Of a DNA stretch of 64,000 nt, positions 1 to 10,600 are shown piece after piece. How positions within the stretch are numbered: the stretch's first letter is position 1; every line of letters begins with the position of its first letter. The notes below the pieces were generated by a model. It was not told the origin of the DNA. It did no database searches and saw only the letters and a list, made by a program, of their open reading frames with translations. Origin of the DNA: Trissonchulus latispiculum (taxonomy: Eukaryota > Nematoda > Enoplea > Enoplida > Ironidae); the NCBI GenBank assembly GCA_030248195.1, contig JASAND010011408.1, forward strand, positions 1-64,000, in the 5' to 3' direction. The translations under genes were made by a program, and so were the position numbers.

Positions 1-437
1 GGGCAACCATTTCCAGAAAGAATGCTCCTTATGCCAACTGCCCTTTTAAGGGCAACCATTTCCAGGGAATGGTGCTTATCCCAACTGCCCCTTTAAGGGC
101 AACCATTTCCAGAAAAGATCCTTATCCCAACTGCAACTTTAAGGGCAACCATTTCCAGGGAATGTTGCTTATCCCAACTGTCCCTTTCAGGGCAACCATT
201 TCGAAAGAATGCTCCTTATGCCAACTGCCCCTTTAAGGGCAACCATTTCCAGGGAATGGTGCTTATCCCAACTGCCCCTTTAAGGGCAACCATTTCCAGA
301 AAAGATCCTTATCCCAACTGCAACTTTAAGGGCAACCATTTCCAGGGAATGTTGCTTATCCCAACTGTCCCTTTCAGGGCAACCATTTCGAAAGAATGCT
401 CCTTATGCCAACTGCCCCTTTAAGGGCAACCATTTTC
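1..437. repeat. Minisatellite, ~47-bp monomer in ~187-bp higher-order units
   Basis: Monomers of 46-49 bp start with GGGCAACCATTTC at about 1, 50, 97, 143, 190 and 237 and continue to about 437, where the array decays. Four slightly different monomers repeat as a block: the copy at 50 matches the one at 237 better than its neighbours, giving a period near 187 bp. The array runs off the left edge of the window. No reading frame or RNA gene is apparent. Confidence 0.93.
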
Positions 438-914
438 CGAAAACAGCACGGAAAACGCTTTTTTCCCACCGATTTGATTAAAATCGACGCTACAAACGTA
501 CCTGCGTAAAGAAAGAAGCGGCGGCAAACCATTCATGCCAATTTAGCTTGTTATAACTTTATCCTCGAAATCAATGGAACCTTATTTATGTATCTGTCTA
601 GAAAGCGTTTCTGAAAACGGTTGAGCTACAGTCGTATTACAATATGAAAATCTTGTAAAAGTTGAGGAAAAAATCAGAGAAAGAAAAAGGAAAACCTAAT
701 TTGCATACTTTCGGAATTATATACTAAAATTTAATCCTAGACTTTCTCTAACCAATTTTGTCTAATTCTAATATTATCAAGCAGCAAATGACCGTTTCTT
801 TATATTTTATTTTCTGTAAATTTTGTAAATAGTGTTCCTGTACATTTAATTTACCTTATTTTTATTTTTACTAATTCATTTCTGCAATTCCAAATGGAGC
901 ATTCAAGTGAGTTT
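438..914. other. AT-rich unique sequence, nothing recognised
   Basis: No ORF of note, no splice-bounded exon and no clear repeat was seen between the minisatellite and the first foldback element. Confidence 0.5.
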
Positions 915-2076
915 ACTAAAGTCTGACCAAAAATTCTTGGAACCGAAATGTGAGCGGCTGTCCTGTGTTATCATTTGAAGGTAGCCTATATAATGTATAT
1001 ATTTTCGAATCCTCAGGAACCTGAGATTTCGAAAATTCGAAAAAATTCGAAATTCCGAAATTCATTCACGGGAAATTTAAAATTTTTGGTTTTTCGCCCA
1101 ATTTTTATCGCAATCAAAATTTGGTTCTCACAGTCGATTAGAGATGGTCCTGCTACACATTTTTGCTCTTAGAAACTTTTCACGAAAATACACCCAATTT
1201 CCGGAATTCCGGGTTTTCTAAATTACCGGATTTTAAAAATATCCGACAATACCCCCAAGATGGGTACCATTCGAAAGCTCTTATTGGGCGGAACAACTTT
1301 TGTAATAGAACGAACTCGTGAAAATGCACTCAGTTCCCGGAATTCGCGAAAACCGAAAACCGCGAAATTTTCTCCAATACCCACAATATGGGTATCATTC
1401 GAGAGCTCTTGGTGAGCTGAACAAATCTTGTAATAGAACCAACTTGCAGAAATGAGCCCAGTTCTCGGAATTCACGAAAAACTTCCAAGCTAGAGTGAAA
1501 TCCGAATTTGTGAATTCCGGGATTTGGGTGCATTTTCAGACATTGGTTCTATTACAAGATTTGTTCAGCTCATCAAGAGCTCTCAAGCGATACCCATATT
1601 GTGGGCATTGGAGAAAATTTTTAAAATCCGGAAAATCCTGTTTTCGAGAATTCCGGGAATTGAGTGCATTTTCATGAGTTCGTTCTATTACAAAAGTTGT
1701 TAAGCCCGATAAGAGCTTTCGAATGATACCCATCTTGAGGGTATTGGAGGAAATTTTTAAAATCCGGTAATTTAGAAAACCCGGAATTCAAGGAATTGGA
1801 TGCATTTTCGTGAAAAGCTTCTAAGAGCAAAAGTGTGTGGCGGGAAACCGAACTCTATTCGACTGTGAGAACCAAATTTTGATTGCGATAAAAATTTGGG
1901 GAAAACCTAAAAATTTTATATTTTCCGTGAATGAAATCCGGAATTTCGGAATTTTTCGGATTTTCGAAATCTCGGATTCCTGAGGATTCGAAAAATATAT
2001 ACATTAATAGGCTACCTTCAAATGATAACTCCGGACTGCGCTCATTTCGGTTCCAGATTTTTGGTCAGACTTTAGT
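915..2076. mobile_element. 1.16-kb foldback (near-complete inverted repeat) element
   Basis: The outer ends ACTAAAGTCTGACC and GGTCAGACTTTAGT are inverted copies. Pairing continues almost without interruption to a centre near 1495, so the transcript could form a hairpin of about 570 bp per arm. Landmarks such as the GATTGCGATAAAAATTTG block and the 'aaatgcactca' block recur in reverse order. Short ORFs here are mirror-image shadows of the palindrome. No transposase and no convincing target-site duplication were seen. Confidence 0.88.
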
Positions 2077-2202
2077 TTGTCCCTGTCCAATTGTTTCGTT
2101 ATAAACTACGTGCCTAATCACTACAAGCATTAAAGTTTAACAAAATGAGTTTGAAGATGCATAATATTTGCTATTAGATTTAGAAGTTTTTGTATTATTG
2201 TT

Positions 2203-2830
2203 ATCTAGAGTTGTGCCCGGGCCTTGAATCGGGCCTCGGGCTCCGGGGCGGGCCTGCACAAGGCCGGCCTGGGCCCGGTTGTTGGAATGGCACGTCCGGG
2301 CCCGGGCCCGGTCAGCCGCGAAGGCCCGGCACGAGCCTGGCCTACCGGGCCTGTCGGGTCTTGGAGGCCCGGCCAGGCCCGGTCAAATTTTTGTAGTGCA
2401 TATGTCAAAAATTTTCCAAAAAATGCCCTCACTAGAAGTCAAATTTAAGTTCCCAGGAGTTGTCTAAGTTGAAATAAATAGCACAAATTATTGTTTAGCA
2501 CTGTTTTTATATGCCGGGTCTTCACTGGGCCAACCGGGCTTACATCGGGCCGCCGGCCTACCGGGCATTGATTCGGGCCTCCCGGCCCGGCCCGGCCCGG
2601 ACCGGTTGGTTTGCTATCATAAAATGAAATATTGACATTATCTTGTTCAGTTTTGCATGTAGGCACTAGGCAAGTAATGTGCAGTACCAACCGGCAACAA
2701 TTATACGAGTAAATAGAATTGTACCGTAAAGAAATTTCCCGGGCGGTACCGAGCCGAGCCCCTGCCTGTTCAATCAACCGGGCCGGGCAGTTCCGGGTCC
2801 GGTGTGTCCCCGACATACAAAACACATTGC
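2203..2830. mobile_element. GGCCCG-rich segment, possible hAT-like non-autonomous element
   Basis: Two dense clusters of GGGCCCGG motifs (about 2215-2390 and 2510-2605, with a third near 2740-2810) follow a TAGAGTTGTGCCC end at 2205. The same kind of subterminal GC repeat occurs in the two better-supported hAT-like elements at 9838-10937 and 32219-33341. A matching right terminus and target-site duplication were not found, so the boundaries are approximate. The overlapping ORFs are compositional artefacts. Confidence 0.45.
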
Positions 2831-4567
2831 CAAGCAATAGTTAGTGCTATTTATTGGGATTCTATAAGCTAACCATTAAGCAAGAAACTTAGGCTGTGTC
2901 TAAAAGCCATTTTGTGCAGCAAGTAACAGAGTTAAAATTAATTCAATTCTTTTTGTGCACATGGTTAAAACAATTGACAGTATGAGAGAAGTATATACGG
3001 AATGTTTCCAGTAAAGAAATGCATACTCCACATGCCACTAATTACCAATAACTAATAATATTTACGTAAGTGATAATAATTAATAATTAAGATAATAATT
3101 AATTAATGATTTTGATAATAATTAATTAATTGATTAAGTAATAACTAATAATTAGCTCTGTATAACTCGTGCTAATTACCACTATTATTTTATTATTTCA
3201 TGAAGTCTTTACATAGTCTGTGAAATCATAGCTCATATGGAATAATTACTTACTTTGGAACCACGTTGAACTAATTTTTAATTTATTCGTTTCCTTTTAT
3301 TTCTGTAAGCAGCTGTATTTAGTGTTTGTAAGTTCTAAACTTAGTATCTTTTATTATATATATACTTATGTATATATGTACTTATGTGTATATGTACTTA
3401 TGTATTATATATATATACTTTTATTACTTATTCCTTGATGTATCAGCCATGAGCCCAAACAGGGAGTTTTGCTATGAGCTTACACAATTTCGTTTGATCT
3501 TTTGAACTATATACTTGAATGCTAGGCTACTAAAGTCTGACACAAAATTTTATGTAAAAACTGCGATCATTTATACTGCATTTAACATTCATAAGAAACC
3601 CGTAACATTATTAATACCCGGAGGCCGTTTTTGTCAGTGGTTGGAGTCTCAGCAACATACAATCCTGCAATAACGCTTCTGAGCCCGAGTAGTTTTCTAG
3701 AAGTGACCGGCCGGCTAGTTTACTAGCTCGGCCGAACGGACCTGGTCTGGCCTCCTCCGAATCTAGCTGGCTGGACCGGTTTTCCGGCACGTAATTCGGG
3801 CCAGAAGATTCCAGTGGGTCAGCTGGTCAGTACTGTCCGCAATGTTAGGCTTACTCTTCTTCTTATATGTATATAGTGCATATTATATTATTGATGGACT
3901 CTTGATAAATTATATGAGTGGTACACAGCATGAGTGGTGTAACTGGCACTGAAACTGAAACTGCAACTAGGCCTTACGTTGTACATCTTTCAGTTTCAGT
4001 CCCTGAAGCTGAAAGCGCAGCTATTTTGGCAGGAAACCTGAAACTGAAACTCAAATCATTTTGAGCCTCCGACTAAACCTGAAACTGAAACTGAAACTAT
4101 ATATACATAGTTTCATTGAAATTGAAACTGGAATTATGTTGGACGGCCGACTGCATCTGAGACTGAAATCGGTTCCTTCAGGCTTCTATTGTTTGAGAGC
4201 ATGATGATAACATAACATGCAAACTGTTTGTGCATCATGATGGGCCGTATCAGCTTATACAAGTCAAAGCGAAAGTCAAAACCTCAGAGCCCATCGCATT
4301 CATGTAATAATACCAAACTAACCATATCGAGTGACAGCACTGGATTCTGCTATCCTCCCGCAGTCGAGTTATTAGTTTAATCTAATGCTCCAATGGGCTC
4401 ACGGGAAAGCCGGCATGTATACTGCTTCAGTCAGACTGAAAAAATTGAGTTATAGCAACGGAAATTCGAGTCAATACATAAAAAGTGGTGATCATTGAAT
4501 TAAATTGATGTGAATGCTAATGTTTAAACTGAATAATATGCCTTCATTTCAACACTTCTCTTCGCAG
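2831..4567. other. Non-coding stretch with AT microsatellites and CTGAAA repeats
   Basis: AT-rich runs lie at about 3060-3160 (TAATAATTAAT type) and 3355-3420 (TATATA). A block at about 3945-4170 contains many CTGAAA/TTTCAG hexamers in both orientations and can fold on itself. A GGCCGG-rich patch lies at 3700-3840. The missing 5' exon(s) of the plus-strand gene should lie in or upstream of this stretch; none was identified. Confidence 0.6.
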
Positions 4568-4622
4568 CCTAGTCAGCCAAACGCTGTGGATTCGACCCCA
4601 CCCGGGACCTCGAACTTTTCAG
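4568..4622 (+). CDS. First visible coding exon of the zinc-finger gene
   Basis: Acceptor CTTCTCTTCGCAG ends at 4567 and donor CAG|GTCACA follows 4622. The exon encodes a short Pro/Ser stretch (PSQPNAVDSTPPGTSNFS) and leaves one base, G, which completes GGA with the first two bases of the next exon. Confidence 0.65.
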
Positions 4623-7600
4623 GTCACAGGTGCTGTAGTGACACATCTTTGTTTCGCTCTTTCGGTCATTCATTCCTGTCTTCCTATACCTATCTGCTAT
4701 ATATATATATATTGACTGTATGTTTTCCTGTTTCAGGATCTCATCAGCCTTCTGGATCTCAAGTCAGAGGATCCTTCGGGATCCCGGGCACTTCCGGCGA
4801 CGGGGCCCCAACGGAGGAGTCGGTCCCCATGGATCACCAGGAGCCCGGCCCGGCCCCCCGGATGTCTCCCCACCCCGAAGGGGCACCGGAGGACCAGCCC
4901 GCCATGGAGATCGACCCAGTCCAGGATCAGCCTCCGGTGTCCCCGTCCTCTTCCCAGGATGACATCGCCCGTCATCTCTCCGTCATCCTGCCGGAAGAGG
5001 ACGCCGATCCTCGGGTCATCCTGACGCCACTCCGAGGATCGGATCGGTCCGCCCCTCCTCCGGGAAGTCCCCAGCCCTCCACCAGCGGAACCCGGAGAGG
5101 AGGGGAGCGGCGCCACCGATCAGCGCCGTTGACGGAGGCTCGGGCCGTCACTCCAGAGCCTCCGGTCCGGGCCGACCCCTCCGTCTTGCATCGGGCCTTC
5201 CTGGAGTCATCGGCGGAGGAGGAGACGGAGGGGGAAGGGGTGGCGGAGCGGTGCCAGCCGGGGCCGTCTCGAAAGCGGGGGACCGACTCAAACCTGCGGC
5301 CTGAGCCTGCTGGGCCCAAGGTATGGACTAAATATATATGTGCTGCATAAACCTTTGTGTTAACATTTTCACTTGATCCTACAGACTTCTATTCTTCATG
5401 AAAACAAAGCAAACTTCGAAACTTATGATTTTGCTGCTCATTAACATTCTTCAACCAGTCTTGGGTTGTTATATGAAAAAAAAGATAAAAAGTTTTGGGG
5501 TTTCGCATAATTTTTCAGTAGGCAGTCGAGACACTGGTTTGATTGTTATGGCTGGTAAAAGGACTACCGAAATAAATATTTTGCTTTGTCATCACTGACC
5601 TATTGAACAATTATTGTTACATAAGTCAGTATAAGCCAGAAACGATTCTGGGGTTCCAAAAGCGGCCATTTTGAAGACACGTTTAGGACAGCATTGACTT
5701 GTTTATGCGAAAACGACACACCGTCCAACTCTGCATTTGCCTATCATATTTTTGCTTACACTCTTTCTGTGTTAATTTGCTATTAATACTTTAAAGTCAT
5801 GCTTTTCTCCTAATTTGCATAATCGTTTTCTGTTTGTTTCAGCGGCGCAGAGTGGAGCGCCCGGCCGCCCCTCCCTCACCAGCCCGCCAGCCTGAACCAC
5901 CGGAGCCGCAGCCGCAGCCACAGCCACAGCCAGAGCCGGAGGGGCCCGTCCCGGAGCCGATGGACGTGGATGAGGAGATGGCCCCTCCGGAAGGACCCGC
6001 GGCGGCGGCTGGGGCGATGGTGGAGGCAGCGCTCTTGCCCCGGCCTCGACTCCAGCCAGAACGGCGCCAGCTGCGGATCCATGAGCGGCTGGCGCTGGAT
6101 CGCCGGGGAAGTAAGTCACAAACTACCTTACTACCTTTTGTGCTGTTCTTGTGTTTCTGGGATGTGTGGGTTGAGTCGAAATTGGGGGAAGGGCTATTTT
6201 GACATGGATGGAGGGTGGAATAAGGGCGAGAAGGGGGAATAGCACTTTCGGACCTAGAAAACACGCTTACAAAAATGCATTTTCATAGCTTTCACTTTTT
6301 AACACCGATTGCAAAAATTGCAAAATAAAGGATGAGAACGCGAAACTCCCAAGCTTTATCCTAAATCTGGTGCACTTTGAAAAAGGTTGCACTAAAATGA
6401 CGCGTACAGTTACTCCTTCCTGGTAAGCATAACAGATAATATCACCAAGAGTACACAATGATCAGAGTATTCCACTAGGCATGCTCTTTGCTGTCAAGGA
6501 AAGATCTACGCTCTATTCGCTAACGGCTCATCACATTAGAGTTCGAAATCAAACTGTGACAGAGATATTTATTTTTAACGTTTGAAAACTTTAAATCTCT
6601 GTGATTTGCCTTCCATCATCATGTGGACGCAGAAGGCAGCAAAATTTGGGGTTGACTAATATGGCCGATTAATACTGTTGGTTGGCTAATGTTTCAGTAC
6701 TGAACAGCTCCGGTATACCCAGCCGCATACTATTCTCAATCGTGAACTGAACCTTTTTTAGCTAACTGTACCCTCAAACTTTAGTTTGCTCTAGCTTTCA
6801 AGTATATATGTACTATATTTCAGACATATTACAAAAGTTGTTCAACTTATAATTAGCTATCGAACGATATCAATTTGACTATATTTTGGAAATTTCAAAA
6901 ATTGACTATTTTGAAACATAAGAGATCAAAGGAGCCGTTCCAAAGTCCAGTTTTGGAACATTTGCTTTTACCATGACGTTGGGCAGACATGGATAGCCTT
7001 GTTTGCCTGTTGTGGTGACTTGCTTGTGGATAACAAGTGAGAAATTCTTAAAGTAATGTGAAGCGATTTTTGGAAAAAAATTCGCACTTCGTGCGGCTAG
7101 TTCTTTGAGCAGGGACAGACTATATACAAATAATTGCTACTACCGTTTCCTGTATATATATTCAACACAGGTCAAGATCATCATTGAAGAGCTCTACAGA
7201 ACGACAGAAGCAAATTTCGCTCTAATCTTGTTTCGAGTACCCATGGGGAGTACAAAATTGTGAAAATGAGCAAACTCGGAGAAGGTCGAAACGGCAACTA
7301 AAGACCGATCCCCTCCCGCACGTATAGACGCAGAGTGAATGGGCGTTTTGACCAGCTACTGCTCTGCGTACGGGAGAGAGCGGTATAATTTGTGGGCGCG
7401 AACAGAGTATAGTTTTGCTCTGATAACAGAGAGCATGTCTTGTTATTATGCATACTCTTACCCTTGATATCACTTATTGGCCTGATTTAGTCAACCGGCC
7501 AGGTCAGGGCCGGCCAGTTTGTCACGGGACACGGGCGGCCAACAACACTAGAGATGGGCATTTCGACCCGCCCAGCAACGTTTGTAACAAATTTTGTTAT

Positions 7601-10600
7601 GGCCGGTATTTATTTTGACGAAAATCAGAGACACGAATCGACAGAAAAATAGACTGTTTTCGTTTTTCCCGTTCACGCCTCTGCGGAGAAACGAAAAAGG
7701 GAAACGTGGTAAGTAGTGACGCATTTGTCACTACTACCAAGAATACATAATGATAAGGGTATGACACTAAGCCAAGTCTGTGTTGTCAGAGCAAAAACTA
7801 TGCTCTGTTCGCTAAGGCTGACCCCCGACTAACTGGACTCATCACTTTCAAAGCAGTTAAAGCGCTATGCTTACGTTCTAAAGCTCAAAACACAACTACT
7901 CAGTTGGGTCAAAGTGCATCTGTTGCGAGTTCTAGAACACAAACATAACGTGCAAATTGCTTCGGAGTCATGGATCCAATTTTGGGGGGTCAGCCGTTAG
8001 CGAACAGAGAGCATAGTTTTTGCTCTGATAAAACAGAGACTAGGCTTAGCGTCTTACTCTTATCATTATGTACTCTTGCTACTACATAGTTGGGATAAGT
8101 ATCAGCTTCAACAGTACAGATCGGTGGGCCAGATTTGTACTCCTAAATCCCTGAAGCCTATGCCTAAAGGAGAGATCTCACAGTAGAGTTGTTGGCCTGC
8201 CCGCCCGCAAACCATGACAAGGCCGGCCGGGCGACCGCGACACAAACATGCGACCGCTCTTCTGAATTAAGCCAGTACGTGACATAATCAGTAATTACAT
8301 AACCTGGAGTAACTGTGTGTATCATTTAATGTTATAAAATTTGCAAAGTGAATCAAAAAGAGGGAAGAATGGTCCGGTCGGCCAGCCTGGTTTACAAGTT
8401 TTGCTGGCATTCTGTTGACAATTGGTCAAGGCTGATGTTCAATAAAAATTTGTACCATCTTTCTCAAAATATCAGGCTTGTTCTTCTTTAAACACTTCCG
8501 AAAGGAAGCTGTTGGGAAGACATTCTTTTTGAAGCCTTAACTGGTCGCTTTTCTTTAGCTTTCCAACACTTCGAGAAATCCAAGTTCATAAATTGTTTTT
8601 CTGTTATTGCATGTCCAAGCCGAACAGTGGAATTGAGACAACCACACTATATTTAGTTATAATTAGCACAATCTAAACATTTTGTTAAACTCCAAGAAAT
8701 AAATAAGTTACAAAAGTTTCAGAGTTCGCTGCAAATACCTGAACCAAAACCTTAAGGTGCTGGTTTCCTTTCGGGTATTTTTGACTCGTACGGCTTTAAT
8801 CCTTTACATAAATGGCCAAAACCTACGAAATAACCTATTTCCGTGCTCTTTAACATTTTCGGACCAGTCCAGTATTTTTAGTCCAAAAGATAAGAAAGCT
8901 TCGGTTTTTGGCCTTAGGCTCCCAGTAAGTAGACAAAACACGGGATTAGTTGTTATGGCTGGAAAGAGGACACGAAAATGAACATTTTTGCTCTTACAAC
9001 CTTTGAGCTATCTCCAGTCGTTAAGTCAGTCTCCATCGAAATTCGCACTTCTGCGGAGGGACGCTTTTCTTGGTTTGGGCTGAAACGTATCGAGTAGCAA
9101 GAAAACTCAATCTGAAGTCGCGAAATTTCGTGTTACAGTGCATTTGGCCGATTTTCTCGACCGTTAAGACCTGTTGAGCGAAATCCAAAAAAACGTCCCT
9201 CGGCCCATATGTCCTTCATATAGTGGCACAAAAAGAACTTTTGGCCGATTCTTCAGTTTTGAGAAATCGATGTTCAAAAATTTTCGGCCGATATTCAGCC
9301 TGTCAGATGTAAGTATGTTAGAAAATTTTTGTTATTTTTTGCTGATTTTGCTAGTTTCGTAAGCTCATTTGAATGTACAGATAATAAGCTTTAAAACGAT
9401 GTATAAAGCTCATTCCAACTCCCAAAATTGCGAAAGTTATAGCGTTTCAATAAATCACCACAAAAACACTGCACAAAAGGATACCACCACCTTAAACATG
9501 GGCCAAGTAGCAACACTGCTGCGCAGCTGTCTCTTATTACATCAGTGCCACTAAGATCTGCTACCGGTCGCTTTCGGTGTTTAGTCCGAGCCCATTTGTT
9601 TTCCGGGCCCTACCAGGGATTGCCCGATTCAAGAACCGGAGGCCCGATTCAGGCAGGAACAATAGGGTCCGAAGGCCCGAATCCTTCAAACTTCATAAAA
9701 TCTATGGCGAAAAGTGTTTCTGGGGCCGATTTCATCATTAGTCACAAGTTTACAAGCCACAACTTGTGAACTTGTGACTTGTGGCCACAAGTTTCCCAAA
9801 ATTTGGTTTCATCAAAATTGGCAGGCAACTTGTGGCCTAGAGGCCTGCACGGGCCGAATTTTTGCGGCCCGGCCCGGCACGGCCCGTGAAATGATTCGGC
9901 CCGGCCCGGCCCGGCCCGTCAAAATTTTCAGCCCGTCCGGCCCGCAAAATTTTTTCATTTGTCCCAAAATGGTTTTTTTAGAAAAAATATTTTCTTTAAG
10001 CTTGGCTTTTTCAAAACAGAAATTCTGGTTGTCAGTGTTTTTTCTAGGAAAAGTCTGTTTTTTCTAGAAATTGATTTTCTGGAGTTTTTAATGGTTTTTA
10101 AACACGGCTTTACGACACATAACAATTTTTGTCGTTCTACAAACTAAAGCAAATAGATACTGACTTGTATTGGCAATTTGTAAGACTAGATAAACAAAAA
10201 AGTTTGTTAAAATTCCGTAAAAAGCCACAGTGAGAACATTTGAATATTGTGTTGTATATTAAACCAGTTGCAATTTTGCAAAGTCCACATTTCTATCAGA
10301 ATTAGTCTAAAATTAAAGGAGTTTGAGGTTCAGAAGGAATTCAGAGTGTTACAACAATTGCGCTGAACTTTTTTCGAGAGAAAAACATTTTTAAAGAATT
10401 AGTATATCTTTGCTTCAGAAACTCAAAATTGTGACTTTTTAAACTGCGTATTTCTAAGAAAATGTATGATTTTCTTAAATAAGTTTGCGAAAGCATTAAA
10501 ATCAAATCACAAATACTATACTGTTCCTAATTAATACCTTATATTACCCTAATTCAAAGTTTTATATTCTAATGTTGTAAACGCTAATTTGATTAATATA

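Noticed and set aside
1..437. CRISPR-like spacing of repeats at the left edge
   Set aside because: The intervals between the conserved blocks are themselves repeated, not unique spacers, and the context is an animal genome.
1330..1733. Short ORFs in the first foldback
   Set aside because: They mirror one another across the palindrome centre and show no protein-like composition.
2190..2837. Overlapping GC-rich ORFs on both strands
   Set aside because: They arise from GGCCCG repeats, have only Gly/Pro/Arg/Ala composition, and lack splice or start context.
7554..8210. hAT-like element between TAGAGATGGGC at 7554 and TAGAGTTGTTGG near 8186
   Set aside because: Both sequences are left-type ends in the same orientation; no matching right end or target duplication was found.
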